Positions 1 to 8,302 of a DNA stretch of 16,932 bases are shown here, in pieces (position 1 is the stretch's first letter; each line of letters starts with the position of its first letter). Location: positions 1 through 16,932 of the forward strand of contig BQJS01000099.1 of NCBI GenBank assembly GCA_021604825.1, written 5' to 3'. The position numbers and the translations under genes were made by a program. The notes beneath the pieces were generated by a model, which saw nothing but the letters and a program-made list of their open reading frames with translations, had not been told where the DNA came from and did not search any database. The DNA comes from Phycisphaerae bacterium. GTDB taxonomy: Bacteria; Planctomycetota; Phycisphaerae; UBA1845.

Positions 1-1491
1 GAGCGACTTGTTGTCTCGCACCACGGTGACATTGCGCGTCATCGTGTCACCCAGTTCATCGTGCAGGGTACGCGGGTTTTCCGAACCGTTCATCTTAGCC
101 ACTGCGTTGTGACGTTCGGTTTCTTTTTTCTTGGCACCATCGATCAACGACGATGGAATCGCGTCAGCATTCGCACCAACATGGTTGGCTACACAGGGCG
201 CGACGAATAGGCCCGTGAATATGCAGCTCAGCAGCGAATTCGCACCGAGTCGGTTGGCGCCGTGGTATTGGTAGTCAGCTTCGCCGATCGCATAAAGACC
301 GGGCACATTGGTCATGTGATTCTTTGGTTCATTTTCGACCAGTCCGCCGGTTTTTTCGTTCTTGACGTAATCCGCCCACAGACCGCCCATCGAATAGTGG
401 ATCGCCGGGAAAATCTTCATCGGGACCACGCGCGGGTTCACGCCCTGGAATTTCTCGTAAATCTCAAGAATGCCATCGAGCTTTTGCTGGGTGGCTGGCG
501 GTAGTTCGGTGACGTCAAGGTAAACGCACAATCGACCTTGCTCGACGCTGAGCCCATGGTTGACGCAAACGTCAAAGATTTCGCGCGTCGCAATGTCACG
601 CGGAACCAGGTTTCCGTATTTCGGATAGCGCTCCTCCAAGAAGTAATAACGCTCGCCAGCGGGTATTTCTTTGGGGTCACGCGGGTCTTGCGGCGTTTTC
701 GGCACCCAGACTCGACCGCCCTCTCCCCGTGCCGACTCGCTCATTAAGCGAAGCTTGTCGGTCCCCGGGATGGCCGTCGGATGCACCTGCATGAATTCGC
801 CATTGGCATACTTCACACCATCGCGAAACGCTCGGGCCGATGCGCTGCCCGTGCAAATCGTCGACATCGTGCTGCGACCGAAGACGAGTCCATTGCCACC
901 CGTCGCCAACACCACCGCACCGGCGGGGATGGATTTGATTTCCATCGTAAACAGATCTTGGATCACAGCCCCACGACACATGCCGTTTTCATTTAACACC
1001 GGCGATAGAAAATCGTGGTATTCATATTTGGTGATATTGCCTTCCGCCTCCCAACGCCGCACCTGCTCGTCGAGGGCGTAGATCAGTTGCTGACCTGTGG
1101 TGGCACCGGCAAACGCGGTACGCTTAAACATCGTCCCGCCGAAGCGCCGCTGATCGCGAAATCCTTCGGGCGTGCGGTTGAACGTCACCCCAAGGCGATC
1201 CATCAAATCGATGATACCCGGTGCGCGGTCGCACATTTCCTTGACGGGCGGTTGATGCTGCAGAAAGTCGCCGCCGTAAACCGTATCATCAAGGTGCAGA
1301 TGCTCGCTGTCACCTTCGGCCCGGGTCACATCGTTGACCGCGTTGATACCACCCTGGGCACAAACGCTATGCGAACGCTTGACCGGTACCAGGCTGATCA
1401 GATGAACATGCGTACCATCTGCCGCCAAGTTCATCGCACAAGCCAAACCAGCAAGCCCACCACCAACCACAATCACATCTTTTTCAGCCAT
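1..1491 (-). CDS. sdhA: Succinate dehydrogenase flavoprotein subunit SdhA (C-terminus off window)
   Basis: This is the catalytic subunit of succinate dehydrogenase (or fumarate reductase). It oxidises succinate to fumarate through covalently bound FAD and passes electrons to SdhB. The frame is open from an ATG at 1491 to the window edge, giving 497 residues, so roughly the last 100 or more residues are missing. Visible motifs are the FAD-binding GGGLAGL at residues 10-16, RSHSVCAQGGIN with the expected flavin-linking His41, AGATTGQQL, the substrate-site stretch MQVHPTAIPG, SESARGEGG, HYSMGGLW and GANRLGANSLL. The wording PVKRSHSVCAQGG is of the Bacillus type, which agrees with the five-helix SdhC upstream. 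It lies 81 bases downstream of sdhC on the same strand, and sdhB would be expected next, outside the window. The family call is very secure; the direction of the reaction in the cell (SDH or fumarate reductase) is not shown by sequence. Confidence 0.97.
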   Translation of the reverse strand, partial: MAEKDVIVVGGGLAGLACAMNLAADGTHVHLISLVPVKRSHSVCAQGGINAVNDVTRAEGDSEHLHLDDTVYGGDFLQHQPPVKEMCDRAPGIIDLMDRLGVTFNRTPEGFRDQRRFGGTMFKRTAFAGATTGQQLIYALDEQVRRWEAEGNITKYEYHDFLSPVLNENGMCRGAVIQDLFTMEIKSIPAGAVVLATGGNGLVFGRSTMSTICTGSASARAFRDGVKYANGEFMQVHPTAIPGTDKLRLMSESARGEGGRVWVPKTPQDPRDPKEIPAGERYYFLEERYPKYGNLVPRDIATREIFDVCVNHGLSVEQGRLCVYLDVTELPPATQQKLDGILEIYEKFQGVNPRVVPMKIFPAIHYSMGGLWADYVKNEKTGGLVENEPKNHMTNVPGLYAIGEADYQYHGANRLGANSLLSCIFTGLFVAPCVANHVGANADAIPSSLIDGAKKKETERHNAVAKMNGSENPRTLHDELGDTMTRNVTVVRDNKSL

Positions 1492-1572
1492 GAATCTTGC
1501 TCACAAGACGTCCACGATTCGACGTGCCACTGCTCTGCGAGCAGTGCGAATTCGGCAAACTCATCCACTTAA

Positions 1573-2394
1573 CTAATGCCCACCATCATCGGCATGCCCA
1601 GCTTCGTCGGCGTGCACGGCCGCAGCCGGTTCTCCACCTTCTGCAACCGAATAGGTCATGAATCCACGCACCGCCCCAAGACCAGCCACCAACATGACCG
1701 CCCCGAGAGCAATACAAAAATATCCCGCAACCTGCTGCGAGCGCGGGCCAATGGTGACGCCCCAAGTAATCAGCGCCGTCCAAATACCGTTGGCTAAATG
1801 AAACACCGTTGCGGCGACCCCAAGCGCGTAAATCGGTGCCCAAAGCGACCACGATTGCATCGCGGCAGCCGCCGAACTCGTCGCGTTCGCCGGATCAAAC
1901 TGCGCCCCACCCAATGGCTTACCCAACCAATGCATGTGCCAGATGTGCAGCGCCAGGAATACCAATATGATGACCGCAGACCACCGCTGCAACGTATAAC
2001 GAATGTTGCCGCCGTACGCATAGTCCGTCATATTGGGCTGCGAAGTCAGCATGATGACTATGCCGAACAACGCGTGAAACGCGATCGGAAAAAAGATTGT
2101 GGCCATCTCAACCGGAATGAGAATGCCCATATGCTCTAAGATGTGAATCTTCTCGACGCAGAAGTTAAAATTTCCGCCGCCGGCGAGAACCGTCGCGTTG
2201 ATCAGCAAGTGAAAGCAAACAAATCCGGAAAACATCAAGCCCGTCAATGAGTGCAACCTGCGGGCAAGGAAGTAATATTTTTCACGTGGGCTGATGGTCG
2301 TCGTCGCTGATTGAGGGGACGCTGTTTGGGAGGACAATGCCGCAATCTCCGAGATGTCGGTTCTTGAATTGATCGCTGCGCCGGCAAGTGGCAT
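1573..2394 (-). CDS. sdhC: Succinate dehydrogenase cytochrome b subunit SdhC (Bacillus-type b558)
   Basis: This is the membrane anchor that binds heme b and hands electrons from SdhA/SdhB to quinone. The 273-residue protein shows five hydrophobic segments, roughly at residues 47-70, 95-117, 136-157, 184-210 and 223-246, matching the single-subunit anchors used without an SdhD. Heme-ligand candidates are H48 (RRLHSLTG), H107 (FHALFG), H150/H153/H155 (LHIWHMHW) and H199 (FHLANG). About 35 residues precede the first helix and no internal Met before helix 1 gives a better start, so the ATG at 2394 is used although no clear Shine-Dalgarno is seen. The tail is rich in His, Asp and Ala (HADEAGHADDGGH), which is unusual and could be a loose metal-binding end. 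It leads the sdhC-sdhA operon and has a TATAAT promoter about 30 bases upstream. Confidence 0.95.
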   Translation of the reverse strand: MPLAGAAINSRTDISEIAALSSQTASPQSATTTISPREKYYFLARRLHSLTGLMFSGFVCFHLLINATVLAGGGNFNFCVEKIHILEHMGILIPVEMATIFFPIAFHALFGIVIMLTSQPNMTDYAYGGNIRYTLQRWSAVIILVFLALHIWHMHWLGKPLGGAQFDPANATSSAAAAMQSWSLWAPIYALGVAATVFHLANGIWTALITWGVTIGPRSQQVAGYFCIALGAVMLVAGLGAVRGFMTYSVAEGGEPAAAVHADEAGHADDGGH

Positions 2395-2423
2395 TCAGCA
2401 TGAGGATTCAACATCCGAAGTCG

Positions 2424-2451
2424 ATTATAGATGTCGGGCGCGATCCAGCAA
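2424..2451 (-). promoter_or_regulatory. Sigma70-type promoter for sdhC-sdhA
   Basis: On the minus strand a perfect -10 hexamer TATAAT (2429-2424) is preceded by TTGCTG (2451-2446) with a 16-base spacer. Transcription would start near 2417, leaving a leader of about 23 bases before the sdhC ATG at 2394. Spacing and orientation fit well; the -35 matches the consensus only in its TTG. Confidence 0.55.
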
Positions 2452-2514
2452 GAAGGAATACCCAACTGTTAAGAAGGATTTTCGCGATCAGATTCACAAC
2501 AGCAAATTGACCAG

Positions 2515-2554
2515 CCCGGAACCGTCTGCGCTGACCCGGAACCGCCTGCGCTGA
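2515..2554. repeat. 20-bp tandem direct duplication between divergent genes
   Basis: Two adjacent 20-base units (2515-2534 and 2535-2554) differ at a single base (t at 2525, c at 2545). They lie in the 219-bp divergent intergenic region between sdhC and the DUF2752 gene, outside both coding regions. A slippage product or a duplicated binding site are both possible. Confidence 0.8.
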
Positions 2555-2613
2555 ATTGGCACTTGCGTAAAACTTAGACCGTACAAACTTTCGGTCGCAT
2601 CGAAAACTTTCTA

Positions 2614-3126
2614 ATGTCACAATGCGATCCCAATCAAAACTCAGCTAGTGCATCTGCCCCGCACCCGCTGGGCCCCCTCATCTATCGCAGCCAAAGACTC
2701 GAACACCCCAACGTTCGCGCGAAGGCCTCGATGGCTATCGCGCTATCAGCCGCCCTGCTCGCGGTGGCGGTTTGGCTGACCCCCGACCCCCAAGGATTCG
2801 ACACCCACACACAGTTGGGGCTGGCCCGGTGTGGTTGGCCAACAGCCTATGGGATCCCCTGCCCGACCTGCGGCATGACGACATCGTTCGCGCTGATGGT
2901 TCGCGGTCGAGCAATCCAGGCGTTTCTCGTTCAGCCACTTGGTGCAATCCTGGCATTGGCGACCATCGCCACCTTATTGCTTGGGATTCAAGCCCTGATC
3001 ACCGATCGCATCTGGCGACTCAACACCTACCGATGCACGCCCCTGCGGATTATTTTCGGTGGGGTTTTAATCACCCTTGCGGCGTGGGGGTACAAGATAC
3101 TCGTGACCCGTGGGACCATGGGGTAA
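2614..3126 (+). CDS. DUF2752 family membrane protein
   Basis: The 170-residue protein matches the DUF2752 family by its central signature: a HTQLGLARCGWP stretch, then GIPCPTCGMTTSF (CPxCGMT), then RG...AFLVQPLGA. It has three hydrophobic segments, near residues 38-56, 108-129 and 145-163, with the Cys-containing signature between the first two. The molecular role of the family is unknown; its members are small membrane proteins common in planctomycetes and Bacteroidetes. The ATG at 2614 has no evident Shine-Dalgarno. The next gene on the same strand, a lipoprotein, begins 140 bases later, so co-transcription is possible but not certain. A long frame that crosses this gene in another phase is a shadow and was not used. 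Confidence 0.85.
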   Translation: MSQCDPNQNSASASAPHPLGPLIYRSQRLEHPNVRAKASMAIALSAALLAVAVWLTPDPQGFDTHTQLGLARCGWPTAYGIPCPTCGMTTSFALMVRGRAIQAFLVQPLGAILALATIATLLLGIQALITDRIWRLNTYRCTPLRIIFGGVLITLAAWGYKILVTRGTMG

Positions 3127-3182
3127 TCCGAACGCGGGCTTCTTTGACCAATGCGATTGGCCAACGACGCGATCGAATCAAA

Positions 3183-3197
3183 CAGCTTGGCAAGCTG
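3183..3197. repeat. 15-bp perfect palindrome upstream of lipoprotein gene
   Basis: CAGCTTG-G-CAAGCTG is a perfect inverted repeat with a one-base centre, located between the DUF2752 gene and the first lipoprotein gene. It has no T-tract after it, so an intrinsic terminator is unlikely; an operator or chance palindrome is equally possible. Confidence 0.4.
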
Positions 3198-3266
3198 ACG
3201 CAACGGCGTTACTCTCAATCGATGCACATAACCCGTAAATCCAATACATCAGGTCCGATCAAAACC

Positions 3267-3929
3267 ATGACACCAATATCCACTTGTTCGCCCACAAGAT
3301 TTGTTAGCCGACGCATGGCACCACTTCTGCTGCTGCCATTGACCATTGCGATTGGCGGATGCAGCTGGCTGGTTCCGCTCATCTTCATCGGTGAGCATAA
3401 AGAAAAGATACCAGCTGAGTTTGACAAGCTCGATGGCATGCTGACCGCCGTCGTCGTCTGGGCTGATCAAGAAACGCTCTTCGACTACCCACACGTTCGC
3501 ATGGAACTTTCCATGCACATCAGCGACAAGATGTGGTCGTCGATGAAAAACGTGAAGCTCGTAGACAGCCGGCGGATCGAGGATTACATCCAGAAAAATG
3601 TTGAGACGGCGATCGATCCCGAAAAAATCGGCGACGAATTTGATTGCGACATGGTCGTCTACGTCGAGCTTCTTGATTTTCAAGTCCGCGATCGCGAAGC
3701 CCCCGACTTCGTTCGCGGTCGCATCGATGCATCGGTTTCCGTCTACGACGTCAAAGCCGACACCGGCGCGGCACGACGATACGAGTTGGATGAGGTCGAA
3801 ACCGTCTACCCCGAAATGCAATCGATGCTTTTCAACGAAACCAACGCAATGATCGTGCGCAAGGAAACGTACGAAAAATTTGCCGAGACAGTCGCGCGAA
3901 AATTCTACAAACATGAAGTCGATCTGTAG
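3267..3929 (+). CDS. Putative lipoprotein, first of a paralogous pair
   Basis: This is a 220-residue protein with a lipoprotein signal: two Arg before a hydrophobic run and a lipobox IAIGGC with Cys32 as the expected lipidation site. The mature part is a mixed alpha/beta domain: KIPAEF, then VVVWAD, LVDSRRIEDY, then CDMVVYVELLDFQVRD and a C-terminal helix ending KFYKHEVDL. The ATG at 3267 is chosen because it supplies the basic n-region; ATGs at 3222 and 3315 are also in frame, and the latter would remove the charges. It clearly resembles the next gene, so the two arose by duplication. The alternation of strands and helices recalls envelope lipoproteins such as the CsgG/GNA1162 group, but that is only a resemblance in shape. 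Function unknown. Confidence 0.75.
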   Translation: MTPISTCSPTRFVSRRMAPLLLLPLTIAIGGCSWLVPLIFIGEHKEKIPAEFDKLDGMLTAVVVWADQETLFDYPHVRMELSMHISDKMWSSMKNVKLVDSRRIEDYIQKNVETAIDPEKIGDEFDCDMVVYVELLDFQVRDREAPDFVRGRIDASVSVYDVKADTGAARRYELDEVETVYPEMQSMLFNETNAMIVRKETYEKFAETVARKFYKHEVDL

Positions 3930-3985
3930 ACGCATCTGTCCACCGATCCGTGAGTGTCAACCCAACTTCTGAGGCACGTTCAACG

Positions 3986-4657
3986 ATGGGACATTCCCGC
4001 AAATCCGTTTTCATTCTCGGGCTGGCCTTCTTGACGCTCCTACCATCCGCAGGTTGCGCCCGCTGGGGTGCGCTCGCTTACGCGTTGGGGGCTGGACGTG
4101 GCCAGAAACTACCCGCCGAATTTGAGCTGCCACCTGGGAAGCTCCTAATTCTCGTGGACGATCCAAAGGAACGCGTCACTTGGCCCCGCGCCCGTACGCT
4201 CCTGGTTAAGTACGTCGGGGAAGAACTGCTGGACAGGGAGGCTGTCACCACGGTGATCAGTCCTCGTTCTGTGGCTAAATTTCGCCAGAGCGACTCGAAA
4301 TTTGAGAGCTATGCCGCCGATGAAATCGGTCGCAAACTTGGGGCCAAAACGGTCATTTGGATCGAAGTCCGCGACTTTGAAGCACCCGAAGACATTGAAG
4401 ATGTCTCGACCGCCGCCAAAATCACACTGTCCATTAAGGTCCTGACAACCGAGGAAGAAGTCAGCCCGCACGGTGTTCGGTTATGGCCCACGGTCGGTTC
4501 CGGGCACATCGTCGAATCGTCGCTGAACGCCATCGGGGTCAACAAGATAAAGGGCGAAAACGCGGTCGCCAAGGAATTGGCCAGGCGCTCCGCAATTCTC
4601 GTCGCCCGGTTGTTCTACGAACACACCTTGGGCGACATCGAGGACGACGGGGTGTGA
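3986..4657 (+). CDS. Putative lipoprotein, second of a paralogous pair
   Basis: This is a 223-residue protein with a textbook lipoprotein signal peptide (MGHSRKSV, hydrophobic core, LPSAGC with Cys24). An in-frame GTG at 3950 would put 12 extra residues before the basic n-region, so the ATG at 3986, with GAGG about 11 bases upstream, is preferred. It parallels the preceding lipoprotein: KLPAEF for KIPAEF, TTVISPRSVAKF for KLVDSRRIEDY, IGRKLGAKTVIWIEVRDFE for IGDEFDCDMVVYVELLDFQ, and a closing ARLFYEH for ARKFYKH. It starts 56 bases after that gene and ends a few bases before the glycosyltransferase-like gene, so these form an operon. Function unknown; an envelope role is inferred from the signal peptide and neighbours. 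Confidence 0.78.
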   Translation: MGHSRKSVFILGLAFLTLLPSAGCARWGALAYALGAGRGQKLPAEFELPPGKLLILVDDPKERVTWPRARTLLVKYVGEELLDREAVTTVISPRSVAKFRQSDSKFESYAADEIGRKLGAKTVIWIEVRDFEAPEDIEDVSTAAKITLSIKVLTTEEEVSPHGVRLWPTVGSGHIVESSLNAIGVNKIKGENAVAKELARRSAILVARLFYEHTLGDIEDDGV

Positions 4658-4664
4658 TGCGGTG

Positions 4665-5792
4665 ATGCGCGTTTTGCACCTTCTAGATTCCACGTGCGGA
4701 TGGGAACAGCGCCTCGCCATCACGCAGTTGCTCGATCGATTCGATACAAAAATCGTCGACTGCGCCGTCGCCAGCATTGATCCATCGCACTCGCAAAAGC
4801 TGATCCCTAATGCGGAAATCATTCCCGTCCCGCGTCGGCTCACATTGCCTGCGCTTGCTGCCCCGGCGATCCGTTCGCTGAATCAATCGAACCGATTCGA
4901 CATGATTCATGCGTGGGGCGCTCCGGCGGCGGCAGCTGCCCGCGCGGCGTTACCGGAATCGTCGCCTCTCGCCATATCGATTTTTGATCCTGGCCTACCG
5001 TCATCCGACATGCGAATCTTGCTTACGGTCCAGGCAGCGGGGCCATGCCTTTTCGCCTGCGCTGCCGAGCGGGTGCGGCGGCGAATGGTTGAGCAAGGGA
5101 TCGAGTTTGATTCGTGCGCGGTGATCCGACCGGGCGTCGACTTTAGAACAATCCGCGAAGCCAAGAACAGCGACCTCCGAGACCAACTCGGTATTGATCG
5201 CGAATGCTCCGTCGCGATTGCGACCGATCCACCAACCGATCGCGGTGGTCATCGGTCCGCGATCTGGGCCGTCTTGATGCGAGCCCCGCTTAACGACAAC
5301 ATCCGCCTCCTGGTCCCCGGCGATTCAGACGCGATCACCGACCTGCGGCGCTTGGCCCAATCTGGTGCAGCCCCTGATTCAATCGTGTTTACTGGAGCGA
5401 AGTATCGTTACGAAGAGTTGCAGGCCGTCGCCGACGTCTTGATCTGCGGCGGTGTTGACGACATTTCAACGACCGCGATTGCGTGGGCGATGGGCTCGGG
5501 CGTGGCCGTCGTGTCCCCGGCGATCTACAGCGTCGCCGAGCTTATCTCCAATGACCTCAACGGCATGTTGTTCAAAGCTGAAAAATCGTGGACCCGGCGG
5601 GGACGGCAAATCTGTGTTCGACTGGAAAAAGCCCGCCAAGCCGAAAAAATTCGCGAAGTTGCCAGGGGCCAAGCCTACGAAGTCTTCAGCGTTCGGCGAT
5701 CGGTGGACCAGCACCGCCAGCTTTACGAGAACATCCTTGGGGGCGAATCACCTTCCCATAATATCTCTGACCCAGCGACCGTATCAGTATAG
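4665..5792 (+). CDS. GT4-like (GT-B fold) glycosyltransferase, active-site motif degenerate
   Basis: This is a 375-residue protein with the two-domain GT-B layout of family GT4. The N-terminal half opens MRVLHLLDS and has FDMIHAWGAPAAAAAR (the D-hHxHW-like strand). The linker is VIRPGVDF, and the C-terminal half has RLLVPGD, IVFTGAKYRYEELQAVADV and AMGSGVAVVS with E292 further on. GT4 enzymes normally carry E-x7-E before the AMxxG helix; here the equivalent positions are D266 and W274, and the usual basic residue after the first strand of the second domain is not obvious. It may therefore be a binding or inactive member. An overlapping GTG at 4662 is an alternative start. It sits directly after the lipoprotein pair, probably in the same operon, which suggests cell-envelope work. 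Confidence 0.75.
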   Translation: MRVLHLLDSTCGWEQRLAITQLLDRFDTKIVDCAVASIDPSHSQKLIPNAEIIPVPRRLTLPALAAPAIRSLNQSNRFDMIHAWGAPAAAAARAALPESSPLAISIFDPGLPSSDMRILLTVQAAGPCLFACAAERVRRRMVEQGIEFDSCAVIRPGVDFRTIREAKNSDLRDQLGIDRECSVAIATDPPTDRGGHRSAIWAVLMRAPLNDNIRLLVPGDSDAITDLRRLAQSGAAPDSIVFTGAKYRYEELQAVADVLICGGVDDISTTAIAWAMGSGVAVVSPAIYSVAELISNDLNGMLFKAEKSWTRRGRQICVRLEKARQAEKIREVARGQAYEVFSVRRSVDQHRQLYENILGGESPSHNISDPATVSV

Positions 5793-6045
5793 CAGGCGTC
5801 GTTAACGGGCTAATGGCCGACCCCATAGTTTGAGCGGTATCCCCTATCGTTCCCTACAGAATCTCACCCATTTCCAGGCGGCCATCTGCACGCCAGCTCC
5901 GCCAATGGTGCCAGCATGCCAAATCATCCGAACCACAACGTTCTCGACAGAATCGATTTCATCTGTCACAATGGGAAATTCGCGTCGCTGATTTTTGGAT
6001 CTCACCGCGTTATAGACATCGCTTGAATGATTCAGAGAGGATCGA

Positions 6046-8247
6046 ATGGATACCGAAAGCTTGGTAAAATTGGCTTCCACCGGAAATATCCGGGGCGTTG
6101 AAGAAGCATGGCTCTCACTTGTTGATTCCGAAGTCAATCCGGCCCAATGGCAGCAACACGCCGAAGTACTGGAACGACTCAGCAAAACCGGTCACGCGGC
6201 TGAGGCTGAATCGATGGCGACCATGACCATCGAAGCACTGACCAACTCTATTGAACCACCCGACGTCCTCGCGACAGCCAGCCAACTCCTTCTGAAAATC
6301 AAGAAAAGCGATCCCCTTCGCAAGACCGTCGCCGATTTGTACCGACAGGTTCATGGCGACGCTGAAGGACTCGAAGCGCTGATGACTGAATCGGGCATCG
6401 AAGGTGGTCGGCCCGTGCGTCGCGCCATCCGCACGCTCGACGTATGCCTTCAACTTGTCGAAGGATCATACCTCGCCCGAAGAAACGAAGAAGGTGCGGC
6501 TCGCGTTGACAGCATCGATCGCGAAGATTGGGAATACGAAATCACAAGCGACGAAGGCAATGAAACATTCGGCGCAGTCGAACTGGCTGACAACTTCAAG
6601 CCAACCGGCGAAGAAGATTTCTACGTCATGGCCCAGTTCGACCCGGAGAATTTGCAAAAACTGCTGAAGGACAGTCCGGCGAAAATCGTCCAGAGCATCC
6701 TGGCCAGCAACTCCACAACGATGGACAGCGACGAACTCAAAGCAATCCTGACACCAAAGCACGTTACGACGGGAAGTTGGACCAAGTGGTGGACCAAAGC
6801 CCGCCAAGGTCTGCGCAACTCCCCGCATGTCACCATCGAAGGTCGCTCGCCTTATTTCCTCACTTATGATCCGATTGGTACATCGCTGGACGACGAGGTC
6901 CGAGCGCAAGTTTCATCATCGCACGACCCGCTGCAGGATCTCAAAATCGTTGAGACATACATTAAATCCAGCGTCAATCGGAAAGAAACACCGAATCAGG
7001 AATTGATCGAGTCCGTTCGCGATCGCATCTTGGAACGTGAGATTCGCCTCAAAGGACAAACCGGCAAGCTCGAGTTGCTGCCATTCCTTGCCGCTCACAA
7101 GATCGAAGGCATCCTCGGTGACGAAGAAGCCGACAACCGCCTGATCGATGTCATGAAAAAGCTTGACGACCCGGTGGCTGCTATACTCGATGTAGAAGTC
7201 CCGTCACTTTGGCCGGCAGCCTGCGTGGCCCTTGAAGAAAGCCATCCGGAGAATTTGACGCTGGCATTGGAACGCCTGCTTCCCCACGCCCCGCTCGATG
7301 TCGCGGAGACCCTGGCGAAGCATCTCGTCGAATTGGGACATACCCGGGAGCACTTCGCCAAACTAGGCGATGCCATGCTCCGCGAACCCGTGGGGATGAA
7401 TGAAGGCCTGCTTTGGCTTTGGAAGGGGTCGTCTGTCGATGAGGCAAAACTCGACATTCCACTCGTCAGCATCGCATCGAAAATGTTCCAAGCCCTCGCT
7501 TCGATTCAGCGCGGCGAAAGCATCTCCAAGGAACATGCCCGACAAATCGTTCAGAACACACGCGACGTGCTGCGGGCCAAGAAGTTTGAACGCTTCAAAT
7601 CCATGATTGAGAATATCGAATCTGGGGTGGCGTCGGCGATTCGTACGCAGATTGAACGACTCGACAACCTTGGTCGTGCGGGCGACGACATGCTCAGCAT
7701 GATCCGCAAGCAATTCCCACAATTAATCAAGGTCACGCCATCGCTTCCGAAATGGGAACGCGACGACATCATGTATGTCACCGCCGATGGTTACCGCCAC
7801 AAGCAATCCGAAATTGACGAACTGCTCAACGTTAAAATGAAGCAGAATGCCGAAGCCATCGGTGCAGCCGCTGCCCACGGCGATCTCTCCGAAAACTCGG
7901 AATACAAGTTCGCTCTGGAAGAACGCGACCTGCTGCGTGCCCGTTTGGCTCAGATGCAGAGTGAAATGGCGATCGCCACAGTCTTGCGGCCCGAAGACGT
8001 TCCCACCGATCACGTCGGAATCGGCTCTAAGGTGATCCTTGCGCACGTCGACACGAGCGCCAAGCAGGAACTGGTCATTCTAAGTCAATGGGAAGCCGAT
8101 CCGTCCAAACAGATTTACAATTACAAAACACCGGTAGCCCAAGCGATTCTCGGTCATCACGAAGGTGACTCGACCAATGTCGAATTCTTCGATCCGCCCG
8201 GTGAATACCGCGTGCTTTCAATGTCATCGGCAGTCACCGAGGCTTAG
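6046..8247 (+). CDS. greA: Transcription elongation factor GreA with long N-terminal extension
   Basis: The last ~160 residues (about 576-733) are a complete GreA: a coiled-coil N-domain with the catalytic acidic tip GDLSENSEY (D613, E616) that enters the RNA polymerase secondary channel to stimulate cleavage of backtracked RNA, then the FKBP-like C-domain (SKVILAHVD...GEYRVLSMSS). In front are ~575 residues, largely helical, with repeat-like stretches and a Trp/aromatic-rich segment from W245 (WTKWWTKAR) to about residue 275. A typical GreA is about 158 residues. Very long GreA proteins with such extensions are known in chlamydiae, so this seems to be a PVC-type version. The start is well supported by AGAGAGGA five bases before the ATG. 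It is transcribed alone, convergent with recA, after a 253-bp gap in which I see no other gene. The stop lies inside a tandem repeat. Confidence 0.93.
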   Translation: MDTESLVKLASTGNIRGVEEAWLSLVDSEVNPAQWQQHAEVLERLSKTGHAAEAESMATMTIEALTNSIEPPDVLATASQLLLKIKKSDPLRKTVADLYRQVHGDAEGLEALMTESGIEGGRPVRRAIRTLDVCLQLVEGSYLARRNEEGAARVDSIDREDWEYEITSDEGNETFGAVELADNFKPTGEEDFYVMAQFDPENLQKLLKDSPAKIVQSILASNSTTMDSDELKAILTPKHVTTGSWTKWWTKARQGLRNSPHVTIEGRSPYFLTYDPIGTSLDDEVRAQVSSSHDPLQDLKIVETYIKSSVNRKETPNQELIESVRDRILEREIRLKGQTGKLELLPFLAAHKIEGILGDEEADNRLIDVMKKLDDPVAAILDVEVPSLWPAACVALEESHPENLTLALERLLPHAPLDVAETLAKHLVELGHTREHFAKLGDAMLREPVGMNEGLLWLWKGSSVDEAKLDIPLVSIASKMFQALASIQRGESISKEHARQIVQNTRDVLRAKKFERFKSMIENIESGVASAIRTQIERLDNLGRAGDDMLSMIRKQFPQLIKVTPSLPKWERDDIMYVTADGYRHKQSEIDELLNVKMKQNAEAIGAAAAHGDLSENSEYKFALEERDLLRARLAQMQSEMAIATVLRPEDVPTDHVGIGSKVILAHVDTSAKQELVILSQWEADPSKQIYNYKTPVAQAILGHHEGDSTNVEFFDPPGEYRVLSMSSAVTEA

Positions 8248-8268
8248 TCGGCAGTCACCCGGGCTTAA
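8227..8268 (+). repeat. 21-bp tandem duplication across the greA stop codon
   Basis: Two adjacent 21-base units (8227-8247 and 8248-8268) each read SAVT-x-A followed by a stop, TAG in the first and TAA in the second. They differ at three bases. A decayed third partial unit follows at about 8269-8285. The gene thus ends in the first unit, with an untranslated copy of its own last codons behind it. Confidence 0.85.
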
Positions 8269-8302
8269 CAGTCGCCAAGGCTCAAGTGCCTCGACCGAAA
8301 CA

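Noticed and set aside
1015..1572. Plus-strand open frames across 262-1572
   Set aside because: They are antisense to sdhA, whose motifs are unmistakable.
2772..3266. Long upstream extension of the first lipoprotein frame
   Set aside because: It overlaps the DUF2752 gene in another phase and would bury the lipoprotein signal peptide deep inside the protein.
3249..3935. Open frame of 228 codons on the minus strand
   Set aside because: It is antisense to the first lipoprotein gene, which has a signal peptide and a paralogue next door. The antisense translation shows nothing recognisable.
5844..6185. Minus-strand open frame of 113 codons crossing the greA start
   Set aside because: Nearly half is antisense to greA and no domain or ribosome site is seen. 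The rest lies in the greA leader, where I find no gene.
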